Shown here one piece after another: positions 12,640-22,679 of a stretch of 64,000 bases of DNA. Origin of the DNA: Druceiella hillmani (taxonomy: Eukaryota; Arthropoda; Insecta; Lepidoptera; Hepialidae); assembly GCA_039881145.1 (NCBI GenBank), contig JAYKKI010000088.1:1899501-1963500 (forward strand). The letters run 5' to 3'. A program made the translations under genes and the position numbers. The notes beneath the pieces are model-generated. The model saw only the letters and a program-made list of their open reading frames with translations, was not told the DNA's origin and ran no database searches. Position 1 is the first letter of the stretch. Each line of letters begins with the position of its first letter.

Positions 12640-13439
12640 TATTCTTTTTTTTTTTCTCTTTTTTTATCTTTTTTTTTAAATTAGAAGTTTTCACTTCTAT
12701 CGTGCGCTCCCAAGCACACACCAGATTTGTTTTTAAATTAAGTAGAAATTTGCTTGGAAATCAGTTTCTGCCTATCGGTTAAAAGGGTTTACGCAGTTTA
12801 TAATGTAGATTTTAGCAAAGGTTTTCTGAGTTTTAATACTGCGAAAAAAGTAAATTACAAGACATTTTAAGGATCGAAGTTAAGAGTTTTCAGACTTTTA
12901 GCCAAACTGAACGAGACGTCAGTTCAAAGAGCTTTAGCAACGATCCGTGATGCATATTATAGTATTTTTATATTTTAATTCGTCAAATAAATTTTGTATT
13001 TCACTTTTGTCTACTTCTTGTTTATTTTTAGAACCAGCGCTGCAAAAATTACACTTTCCAGTTAAAGTCGACGAAATAGCATTGTGCCTGTATGCCGTCT
13101 GGTACGGTAACAATAGACACGTAAAGCTTTGGAACTTGTTAACATTGTTTATGGGCGAGTTGTCATTTTGACATTTCTATTGATTAATTATTATATAGTT
13201 TTACGCGATTTGAAGTTTTGAACGAGGTTTCGCCCTTGAGGAGGCGTCACTGCACCTGGAAATTTGTCAGTTTTTTTGCGAAATTAACGATGCTTGTTCT
13301 ATTAATTTTACAAAAAGGAAACATTAGGAAAATCGTTTCGAAAATTTGGATTTGTGTTGCATAATTTCAATAATTTTCAATCCGTGTCATCTATTCGCTT
13401 GCTCTAAACTTCATTAGCGCAAAGTCGATAAGAATCTGG
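12311..13439. other. No gene seen; microsatellite and AT-rich DNA
   Basis: Apart from the TA run near 12590 nothing is recognised. An open frame of 74 codons at 12947-13171 has no motif. Confidence 0.45.
12589..12642. repeat. (TA)n microsatellite plus T-rich tract
   Basis: About 25 TA dinucleotides, followed by T-rich sequence to 12680. Confidence 0.95.
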
Positions 13440-13740
13440 CTCCATTATTTGGAACCCACAAGAACAAAACTACAGTTAGATGGTTGAATGTGTGCAAAAG
13501 ACGTACTTCTGACATCTGTGTATAAGAGAGTATGGTTACTTTTCTTTTTTATTTTTTACCGATTTCCTCCTACTCCTATTTCCCTTAGACGAAAAAAAAT
13601 TTTAAAAAATACAAAAGTAAATAAAAAAGAAAACAAAATATTGACATGATTTGGGAAGGGATTGACGGTGTCGTCATTATCTTTTGTAGTTCTTGTGTAC
13701 TTTTGACAATATTATAAATGTAAGTGAAGAATGTCGAGGT
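13440..13740 (+). pseudogene. LINE relic, second copy of the 6.4-kb sequence
   Basis: TCCATTATTTGGAACCCACA and TGAATGTGTGCAAAAGACGT, then GTCATTATCTTTTGTAGTTC, line up with 6398-6880. Translation gives SIIWNPQEQNYS with stops and frame breaks. More decayed than the copy at 6.4 kb and with an internal deletion. Confidence 0.65.
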
Positions 13741-14502
13741 ACACCGGATACATTTGGAGTTAAACTTTTAAACCATTATAGAAACCATGAAATTGTAAAC
13801 AATGTGTGACCTTCACCCACACACGCACAGAGAAAATGTGAAACTTCTTTAACAGGGAATCTTAATTAATAATTTATTTAATATACTTTTGATTAAACTA
13901 GTTTTTGACATTCAGAACCGCCATGTAGTTAAGGTTTGGTCGGTTCCACTGGCACACAGTGAATAGAAAGTCTTGTTTGAAGGACGTGAAATTTTTTCAC
14001 AAAAATCTCATTGATTTCAATGGCAATCGATAGAGTAAAATAGCCTAATGAAAAGTTGTTGAGCAATTTTTTTCGTAAAACCAATAACTAGCGAGAAAAA
14101 TTGTAATGTTTGAAAATGTCGTACAGAACTAAGTACAACATGCTCAGTTGCCCCTTAGTCTTGAAAGTTGTTGAGTTGGCTTTACCTGGGTAAATTATCT
14201 TTTTTCGGATGTTTACTTAAAATGTCATAAAATATGTGCCATTTTAATGAGAGTTAGCATTATATTATGTACTTACTGATAAAATACAAAATATTACGTT
14301 ATTGCAATGGTAATATTTGTTGATTACAACATTTTAATATTTAAACACAATTAAATTAACTTCAATTTTTTCAAATACATGAATTTACTTGCCAAACATG
14401 AATAATTTTATTTTCTTGGGTGTTACATGGTTTTAATGTGACGCAATAATTCAGATGTCGCTAAAGAAGTTTCTCTTGGAAAAAAATTTACATACTATTA
14501 AT
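13741..14502. other. No gene seen
   Basis: AT-rich DNA without recognisable motifs. Confidence 0.4.
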
Positions 14503-14669
14503 TAAAACACATTTATGACTTGTTTTCTGCTCTGAAATCGGATTGTTATAGTATTAACGAGTTATACAATTAAATTGTTAGTTACATTAAAATAACGTTT
14601 GAGTGAGCTGTAAACGTTAACGAAACCTACAAAAAAGCTCTACGACGTATACAATTATTTATTATGGAT
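14503..14669. repeat. ~160-bp satellite, unit left of the hAT insertion
   Basis: One unit with TGACTTGTTTTCTGCTCTGA, then AGTTACATTAAAATAACGTT, GAGCTGTAAACG and AAAGCTCTACGACGTATACA. The array resumes at 18409 after the hAT element, so this unit and those at 18.4-19.1 kb were contiguous before insertion. Confidence 0.85.
14662..14669. repeat. hAT target-site duplication, left
   Basis: TTATGGAT immediately before the element's CAGCGGCGTAGCG end. It pairs with TCATGGAT at 18409-18416 (7 of 8 identical); 8 bp is the hAT duplication length. Confidence 0.85.
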
Positions 14670-15069
14670 CAGCGGCGTAGCGGGGCTTCAACCAAAGGAC
14701 TTTAAAATATAAAGTAATTCTAAAGAACTTTTCGGCAAGAACAATCATCTTTATTGTATATTGTACAGTTTAAAGATAAAAAGTCATGTTTTACAAAATA
14801 AATAATATTTATCATTAAAATTCTTAAGCATAAGCCACTTACATTCATTTAACAAGTATCGAACTTGCGGTTACGATCGACAAGATTAAGCTATTAGCGA
14901 ATTTAATAAAAAACACAAGTAGCCTTCCAACTAGAATAAGAATGATACTGTTACTGTTTATACATATCTTTATTGAAAAATATAATTGCTACAATTAAAT
15001 GTAAAACTCCTGTCTTTAAATAAAACTTGAAAATTTGTCTTAAAGCAAAGTTTTTTATTACAGTATCCC

Positions 15070-17654
15070 TGTCAATCACATAACTCTTGCTCAATAGACA
15101 AGATAGCCAGATTGGTTACTCAGCCTTAAAGTACTCATTGTGATCTTAAATAATTTTTGATCAATTTCAATTTTCAAAAACTTCTCTCCCAGCTGGGATT
15201 GCTCATGGCAGTGCTGAGGATTATTCGGAGTGTTATTATAGTATTGGGCAGAGTATCTTCCAGCTTGGATTTCACAATAAATTTTAATAATGCAAGCGGA
15301 TTCGCTTCTTTAACTTATTTTCATTGCCTGTGGCAGCAATGAAAGTCTGCAATCGAAGTCGTTTGAGCTTGAAGTCCTGCTCGTCAATTTTGGCAGTTGC
15401 GTAGTCTAGATTACATTTAGTGTCGTCCGAATTTAGTAATATAGGTGGGGTTAGATAAGCAAACTTATCCGTCAAATTCTGCAGCTGCTGAAACCTAAAA
15501 GCTCATGAATTTCTAAAATTATTCTATCTAACGAACAAAACAGCTTCCGTCTCAACTCACTTTCATAAGACAGGTTGGCATCACTTGTCTCGTCATCAAA
15601 ATATGCCTTCTCGTTACATGCCTCTGAGGTTCCATAGAAATGCCAAGTTCTTCACATATATTGTTTGCTTAAGTTATAACGCTATTTGCCATTCCTCTCG
15701 TAGGATACTGATAGGGATCAGTACCTTCTGCAAAGCATTTACTTTCTGAGCGCACCGTCTTATGTCAAGTCCCTTTGTTTGTAAATATTTTTGTGCATCA
15801 TTCACTTTATGTAGCACAGTCTGCCAGAGGCTCAAGAAACGAAGAAAGTAAAATGACTGCATCGTAACTAGCAAAGTTCCTTCATCTGTTCGTGTGTTTA
15901 TGCTTGCTACTGTCTCTGTCAGTTTTTCCAAAGCAACAATAATGTCTTTGTAATGATGCCGTGTCATATTTACGACATCGCCTCTTGGAATGCGAGAGGC
16001 GATGTCGTAAATGCTACGATGTCGTAATGTAAATGCCACGTGTCTTGAACTTTTTTTAAACTTTTGCTTGTAGGTGCTATCAGAACTTTTTAACGATATG
16101 TGGACATGGACAAAACATGAATAGCAACGTTCGAATGTGCCGAAAAGTTACTGAACTTACCTCTACTGAGGAAATGTGTAAACAAACCAGCTTTAAAGAA
16201 TTATTTGAGCGCGGTACGAATTCAAATTTGGGATTAATTTTTATAATTCTTTGCTGAACTCCTGAATGCTTTCTAGCCATAACATCAGCATTAACATATG
16301 CTTGGCCTCTACAGTTGTTCAACGAGCTCCATCTGAACCATCAGCTTCAAGCTTGCTCAAAATCATCTTTGAAATCCCATCAGCACTTTTATCTTTTGTT
16401 TCAATGAAATCTATAAAACATTTCATTACTTGTACTTCCTCACTTTCAATCGCTACGCATCTAAATACCTGGCTTGTTTGATAAATATCTGGAGAGCTGT
16501 CGAATATATTCGAATAATACTTGGCATTTTTTACCTGTCTGATGATAAGTTGGCGCACTTTATTTCCCAAAATTAAAATAAATTCATTTTTAATTTCTGG
16601 TGATATATATGTGATTAAAATGTTGTCCCACATTTTTGATCTAACAAGATGTTCACGCAGTATGGGATCGTACCTTGCTATTAAATGCACCAATTCCAAA
16701 AAAATCCTCCATTAGTACTGGTATCGTTTTACTATGGCAACGTAAAGCCAAATTTTGTTTAACAAGGGATTTTATAATATCAACCATTCTTATAAGAATT
16801 TCTGGCCATTTTTTGTTTCCTGTGCCACAAGGTTTTGCTCTTTCTTGTCAATGGTCTATCCTTTTTGAAATCTGGTCTCCAACTCCTCCCATTTGCAATA
16901 ATTTTGGTTGTGTGGTACACTTGATATGTGTCTTGAAACCTTAGGATTTAGTTTCTACCAAGTATTAAGTCCATCAGATGAGCAAAATTTTGACCATTTG
17001 GTGTATTTACGTTCTCAAATAAAGGACATCAAAAGCAAAATAATGATGCTTTGGAAGGAGAATAAGTCATCCAAGTACATAAAACTTTTTCGCTGTCAGT
17101 TAATGTGCAGTAAAACCATTCCTTGGTAAGCCACCTTGTCTCACCTTTTGATATTAAAAAGCACAAATCTGACCATGTTACTGTTGGTGCTTTGGCAAAA
17201 TTAGTATTGATATGCTGAACAACTTTCTGGCCCTGCTGAATGAGATAAAATTGCACATTTTTATCTACATGCTCAGGCCATTTTCCAATATCGTCTAAGT
17301 TTCCGTATTGAATAGCAGACAATGCCAATGCTTTATCAGTCTTTGTCACTAAGCTATAAAAATTCATATCTAGACATATAGATGCAGACTCTGATTGAGT
17401 AGATGTTGTTTGATCTTCAGGAACGATGTCAACATTCCTAATAAATGCCAGATCAACGCTGTCAAGTTTCTGTATTTTTTACCTTGTTCTGAGGTCGAAG
17501 GCTCAGATGTATTTAAGCCCTACATAGAATCTGATGTCTCAAGAACAGGTATTTTCACATATTTAAGTAAAGTCTCTCTATTTTTTCTAATATTTTCCAA
17601 CTTTGCTTTTCTTCTATTACGATAAGCTGTTCCACTTTCTTTTACTCTTTTCAT
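15070..17654 (-). pseudogene. hAT transposase pseudogene (TTF zinc finger / DUF4371 / hATC type)
   Basis: Read on the minus strand, blocks appear in family order. The start MKRVKESGTAYRNRRKAKLE is at 17654, a usual opening for these proteins. The N-terminal region (17367-17029) has LDDIGKWPEHVDK and GETRWLTKEW. The DUF4371 region (16699-16319) has LREHLV, YISPEIKNEFI, KYYSNIFDSSPD and KSADGISKMIL. Then come CRGQAYVNADVMARKHSGVQ (16322-16263) and NSLKLVCLH. The next block (16039-15674) has YKDIIVALEKL and FLSLWQTVLHKVNDAQKYLQ, and DYATAKIDEQDFKLKRLR is at 15475-15284. The C-terminal hATC dimerisation block (about 15250-15085) has TLPNTIITLRIILSTAMSN, ERSF, KLKLIKNYLRS and TNLAILSIEQELC. Intact length would be ~850 residues. 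Stops and frameshifts separate the blocks, and the Asp expected in the GQGYD motif is Val here (QAYVN), so the enzyme is dead. Long + strand frames in this interval are antisense shadows. Confidence 0.9.
15968..16012. repeat. Perfect 18-bp hairpin inside the hAT pseudogene
   Basis: ATTTACGACATCGCCTCT at 15968-15985 is mirrored exactly by AGAGGCGATGTCGTAAAT at 15995-16012 with a 9-base loop. A third related string (ACGATGTCGTAATG) follows. It lies in former transposase coding sequence, so it probably arose by a template-switch event after the gene died. Confidence 0.9.
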
Positions 17655-18408
17655 TTTTTATGCTGAAGTAAAACATTATAATTACTGACACTTGCCTAAT
17701 TCGCTAAGCACGAGTTGGATTCGAAAATGAAAGTATAGTAAAACATTTCAAAATAATTATTAATAAATTTAAAAAAAAATAGAATACTTTACTAAAATTT
17801 ATTTTTTGATTTTAATTAATTAAAGCTTTCACAACGTAGTATATAGACAAACATACAATTACATAAATAAAATATTTAATACTCACATAGTCAAATGTAC
17901 CTATACACGTGGCAGGTCCCATTATCTATGTGGCGAGGACGTCTGGGTTGGTACCACCTTCCTTCTTATTTCTGTCGTAAAATAGTTCGCTGTGTTCCAC
18001 TTTGAAGGGAAAGGTAGCCAGTGCAATTACAGAATTACATACATGATGTATAACATCTTAAACTTCCGGGGCCGTAACACAATTGCGGGAATTAGTCCTG
18101 TGGCTATAGGCGACCGCTTTCCATCACGTGGCCTGTCAGCCTGTTTGCTGCTTCATTGAAATAAAAAAAACTAAGGCTCAAGGAATAGAGTTTTCGGACA
18201 ACGTATACAATTATATAATAATCAAATTACGTACTTATGAGCACTAGAATCATAACTTGGAAGGCGTATACACATGTATAATTAAGTCATTGTGACTTGG
18301 ACCACTGATGATCGTGCAATAAGTAAAACTTTCATTGAATTGTCAAAGCTTCATTCACGGACCGCCCGGGCGGGCAGCCCCTGCCGCCCTCGCTACGTTA
18401 CACCACTG

Positions 18409-19075
18409 TCATGGATTGTCTTTTATGACCTGTTTTCTGCTTAAAAATCGGACTGATGATATTTCCGAGTTACAAAATTAAACCGTTACAGTTACATTAA
18501 AATGACGTTTGAAAGAACTGTAAACGACACCAAAATCTACGAAAAAGCTCTATAACGTATACAGTTAATTGGGATTGTTTTTTAAGAATCTTTTTATGAA
18601 AAATTGGACTGCCATGATATTTTCGAATGACACAATTAAATCGTTAGAGTTACATAAAAATAAAGTTTGAAAGAACTATAAATGATACCAAATCTATAAA
18701 AAAGCTCTCAACGGATATAGTTAATTATTGTGGATAGTTTTTTAAGAGCTTTTTCTGATGCAAATTTGGACTGCTATGATATTTCCGAGTTACGTAATTA
18801 AATCGTTAGTGTTACATTAAAATACCGATAAATGATAATGGAAATTGAGAAAACTATAAATGATAATGAAACCTACGAAACAGCTCTCCGACGTATATGG
18901 TTAATTATTATGGATTGCTTTTCATTAGCTGTTTTCAGCTGCAAAATCGGACTGCTGTGATATTTACTAGTTAATTAATTAAATCGTTACAATTACATTA
19001 ACATATCTTTTGAAAGAGCTGTAAACGATACCAAAATGTCTTTAATAGTTCTACACATTACTGATTATTATGGAA
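18409..19075. repeat. ~160-bp satellite, four units right of the hAT insertion
   Basis: Units start near 18411, 18568, 18730 and 18908, each with TTTTCTGC-like, GATATTTCCGAGTTAC, ACATTAAAATGACGTTTGAA and CTGTAAACGACACC-like blocks in order. Divergence between units is substantial. The first eight bases (TCATGGAT) are the right hAT target duplication. Confidence 0.85.
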
Positions 19076-19584
19076 CGTTTCTTGTAAAAGTTATAAGATT
19101 GGGTAGTACAGCTGAGGATACTGATAACATCTTAACCATTACTAATTATTAAATGGAAAACGAGTAAAGTAATATTAAAATTAGTTACGATCCTTTCCTT
19201 GTCCGGACAAAAATATATTTAGACAGAAAATAGAATGGAGTGGGAAATGTAGAGGTATGATAGCAAAAGTTGAGAGATAACCTGAAAAAAATAAAGTGTA
19301 ATAGGGAACTTACTTCGAAAACTACGAAAGCAGAAATCATGAAAAAATTTGGTTGGTAAAGTATGACTAGACGGTTACAGGCATGGTTTTAGAGTACCGT
19401 ACCTTTCAAGAACCCGTGTCTGTCTAACCGTCTGTCACAGTCGTTTTTCTCAAAAACCACAAAGCATAGTAATAAAACATTAATTCGCACATACCTCGAT
19501 AGTTAACTCTCAAAAATATTGGTATGGAAATTTTAGGGAAAGCTAATTAAATGCTCGTATTTTTTAAAAATTTTATATTCAGGT
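19076..19584. other. No gene seen; remnant of a dispersed repeat
   Basis: Contains GTGTCTGTCTAACCGTCTGT near 19418, reminiscent of the (GTCT)n-bearing lepidopteran repeats, and AATCATGAAAAAATTTGG near 19336, with a similar string at 59500. No open frame of interest. Confidence 0.4.
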
Positions 19585-19674
19585 GTCACGTAAGTCGTGG
19601 ATCAACCGAAAAGGGGCGATAGGCCAAACTATGACTGGGTTACTGACGAAATTTTCCCTTAATAAAAATCTCTT

Positions 19675-19885
19675 GTTAAATATATTTGGCGTTAATTTTG
19701 TAGAAATTCATTATTCACAATTAAATGAAACTACGTGATGTAGTATTATTTCTACTTTCTTTAATTTCTTTACCACTACCTAGGTTTCAAAAATCTTTGC
19801 TAATAAAAAAAAATGGGATAGAAAGTGGTAAAGAAATTAAAGAAAGTAGAAATAATACTACATCACGTAGTTTCATTTAGTTGTG
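19675..19885. mobile_element. Palindromic hammerhead element, copy B
   Basis: Starts GTTAAATATATTTGGCGTTA, contains ACAATTAAATGAAACTACGT and its mirror, and ends CATTTAGTTGTG. It is flanked by the 11-bp direct repeat AAAAATCTCTT at 19664-19674 and 19886-19896. The opposite arm of the host inverted repeat (20770-20786, minus strand) has that string once with no insert, which proves insertion and the duplication. The hammerhead cores are lost: ACCTAGGTTTC is followed by an A-rich deletion junction. Confidence 0.9.
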
Positions 19886-20225
19886 AAAAATCTCTTAGTT
19901 TTCTCTATATTGACACTTTTTTAAATTTGTGAAATCATTAATGTGGGCCGATCTTTTGAGTGCCACGATTAATAATTAAGTCTGGTTTTTAATTTATTTG
20001 CGTTAAATATAGTAATAATACCCCTTTTGAATAATACCCCTTTTGTATCAAAACTTTACTAAAACTAATACAGGTTCTTTCAAAAAAAAAAGTTCAAAAA
20101 TATATTTTTTAGGATTTCGTAATTTTTATTACCAAACTTTGACTGTTTGTACTGAAAAAAAAACTATACTATTCAGAACTGGGAAAGCATTTAAAAAATT
20201 GGTACATATAATTCAAATTTTTTTT

Positions 20226-20366
20226 TCATTTTATTTTTATTTATCTACTTTAATGTATATAATACATATGGCAAACTTATTGATACGGAGTAATCTCTTA
20301 CAGCCAACCATAACACCAGTCCAGCCCCGCTGGACAAAGGCCGGGAATCGAACCCGGGTCCCCGCA
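20226..20366 (-). mobile_element. SINE with tRNA-type box B and LINE-shared tail
   Basis: Read on the minus strand: GCGGGGACCCGGGTTCGATT with a box-B-like GGTTCGATTCC, then CCAGCGGGGCTGGACTGGTG, TTATGGTTGGCTGTAAGAGA, a TTTGCCATATGTAT block and an A/T-rich tail. The region from GGTTGGCTGTAAGAGA onward matches the 3' tail of the LINE ending at 51771, so it probably used that LINE's machinery. It starts at the same internal point as the copy at 45.3 kb and lacks a clear box A. The short open frame across it on + is not a gene. Confidence 0.8.
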
Positions 20367-21044
20367 TGACAATTTAAACAGAGGATAATTATTTCATAAT
20401 GGGTGTCTTTCATGGTTAAGTGTGAATATCTTTTATAATTAAAGGCAGTAATACTTTCATTGGTATACTTTTTGAATTACATGTGCCAATTTTTTAAAAG
20501 GTTTGCCAGTTCTGAGTAGTGCATTTTTTCTTTCAGAACAGTCAGAGTTGGGTGAAAGTACGTACGGTGTTGAATCGGTTTGAACCTGTTTGAGAGAACC
20601 GTATAAGTTGTCGTAAAACGATTAAATTAATTCAAAAGGCGTATTATTTCACTATACTGTACAAAAAATTAACAAACAGACTTAATTTGTAGTCGTGTCA
20701 GTGTCACTCAAAAGATCGACTTAGAGTATTCATTTTCACAAATTTTAAAAAAGTTTCTATATATCGAAAGCTAAGAGATTTTTATCAAGGTAACATTTTG
20801 CCAGTCCTAGCTTGACCTATCGCCCATTTTTAATTGGTCCATGTCTTACGTTTACGGGTTTCGTTTGAAGGGGCTTATAAGAAGGTTACCGAAAATATTT
20901 TTTTCATAGTTTTAAGTCTTCAGAGATATGCTAAGAAATATGTAAAAAAGTTATGTTGTGCCGAACTTATTTTCGAACCACTCAACCTAAAATTATTCGT
21001 TATACTACATATTATAGTTTTTTGAAACTTGCGTCATGTTTTTA

Positions 21045-21215
21045 TGCATGTGAACGTTATAGTAGGCAAAGTACTTTCGTTGTGAAAAATTAATATTTGT
21101 AAATAGTTTAAAAGATATACCATGCGAATTTTACAATATATATGTACCTAAATGTGTACAGAACCCTCTTAGTACTAGTTCTATTCGTACGTTATAGGTC
21201 CTTACATTTATATCT
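21045..21215 (-). repeat. Fragment of AGGGTTCCGTA repeat family
   Basis: Contains TGTGAAAAATTAATATTTGT, then GTGTACAGAACCCTCTTAGT and GTTCTATTCGTACG, matching the fragments at 10.5, 44.0, 59.7 and 63.7 kb. Confidence 0.65.
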
Positions 21216-22679
21216 TAACTACGTAAGAGGTATTTTTTCAATCTATACAGTTAGCTTGATTTCGCTTGATTTGTTTCAGATCGTTATAAGGCACTTCATT
21301 TTTCGAATTCCGATCTAAAAACAGTGGCTATTCCAGGTATTGTCAGGATACGCGAAAAGGCAGAGCACAAGGTACTTGATACAGTCCCATGTAGAATGGC
21401 GCCTGATTAATGAATATTTTGAGAATTACTTCGTGATCCACACTTCCCAAACCACCCACTGTTGAGTTTCAATCCATTAGTAGATTCTATTGATGATAAC
21501 GTTTTTTTCATCCATATCTGGCTTGTCACTTTAGAGAGATCATCCGGCCAACTAATTGATTGCTTGTTTATGTTTCTGCGATTCTTTGGTTTCCATTTCA
21601 GAATTTTTTTGCTTCACGGGACGTCATCTATTTTGCAATTATGGCCTTTTGCCTTTATTTTCTAGCCACTAATCTCATTATATTAGTTTTGTGCACCTCC
21701 ATATTTGAATATTTCGCATTAGGGATTTAAGAGAAATATCTAATATCACATAATCCATGGAATAGGTTAGTTTGTGTGCTATCTGGTGAGAGTCAACGTC
21801 TCAAATCCATACATCATGACCGGAAGGGTAAATTACTCAAACAAGCGGTTTTTGCGTCGAATGGGATACTGCTTTCAAACAGCTAAGATTTCCAACAATT
21901 TCCAAATCTAACCGGATGTGGCGTTGGAATCCTCGAGCTTCTCCGGGAAATTCACTTTATTAAATTGAATAAAAATGAAAGCAATTTAGGGATACGGATT
22001 CAGTAGATTCTGTAAGTAATATATAATACTATAACGTATTTTTAATTATAACGTACTTTACAACGACAAATATATTTTAAAATATATTTTTGTCGTTGAA
22101 ACAAACACATTGTCGCGATGTAAATGGATACAGCGCCATCTCGTGAAACATTGACTGAATATTCGTAGTCAAACAATTAAGTCAATAAAATTGTCAAGAA
22201 AATAAAATTTTAATTGCGTATATTTTTGGAAACCCGTTTCCTCCGTTAATTGTTTTTTCATTCTGTTTTCTTTTTGCGTAGTATTTTTTATTCAAATGTT
22301 TTGGTTATTGTTCATATAATAATGTAAAATAGGGGAAAACGCAATAATAATATTTTATATAATTTCTATGTAAAAATTTAAATCATTTTTTTATTTTGAC
22401 GTATATATGGTGGAAAATATATTTCGTATTGTGTATTTATAAATATTTTTTTTTAAATATAACGATGTGGAGATCGTAAAGAAGCCATTTTACATCCGTT
22501 TTGTTACTAGGTCTACCTCGATAATTCTGGACCTAAGTACCTGGAATCCCTAGTCTATTCTAAAGTATCTTGGACTGGAAACATCTGTATTTAAATGATG
22601 GATGCTAATATTAAACTATATTTTCATTTATGTAAATGAATAATACAAAAATAACTTTTTTCCTTTTTGTGTTCCGTAT
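21216..22679. other. No gene seen; one AT-rich palindrome
   Basis: A palindrome at 22061-22098 (CAACGACAAATATATTTT against AAAATATATTTTTGTCGTTG) is the only structure noted. A 67-codon open frame at 21462-21665 has no motif. Confidence 0.5.

Larger units (their letters stand above)
14670..18408 (-). mobile_element. hAT DNA transposon, 3.74 kb, DUF4371/ZMYM1-like group
   Basis: A complete but dead hAT-superfamily element. The left end reads CAGCGGCGTAGCGGGG. The right end, read inward on the other strand, is CAGTGGTGTAACGTAGCGAG, so both termini share a CAGYGGYGTA start, the usual hAT pattern. An 8-bp target duplication flanks it, and the flanks are two parts of one satellite array. The transposase pseudogene occupies about 15.07-17.65 kb on the minus strand. 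The right subterminal 60 bp is strikingly GC-rich (CCGCCCGGGCGGGCAGCCCC), unlike the rest of the window. Confidence 0.9.
19585..20850. repeat. 1.27-kb inverted repeat (foldback) carrying two insertions
   Basis: The left arm (19585-20220) and right arm (20480-20850) are reverse complements of each other, with perhaps 75-80% identity by eye. Matching strings include GGGCGATAGG (19612) / CCTATCGCCC (20816), GCCGATCTTTTGAGTGCCAC (19948) / GTGTCACTCAAAAGATCGAC (20701) and ATTCAGAACTGGGAAAGCAT (20170) / its mirror near 20515. The left arm holds the hammerhead element copy B; the loop region holds a SINE. The right arm keeps the empty site for copy B. Origin unknown; it encodes nothing recognisable. 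Confidence 0.85.

Noticed and set aside
16266..17625. Several + strand frames of 64-89 codons
   Set aside because: Antisense shadows of the hAT transposase pseudogene.
20226..20366. tRNA gene on the minus strand (GGTTCGATTCC box B)
   Set aside because: No acceptor stem, box A or cloverleaf; the same sequence recurs at 45.3 kb with a LINE tail, so it is a SINE.
20043..20369. 108-codon + frame
   Set aside because: It runs through one arm of the inverted repeat and antisense through a SINE; not a gene.
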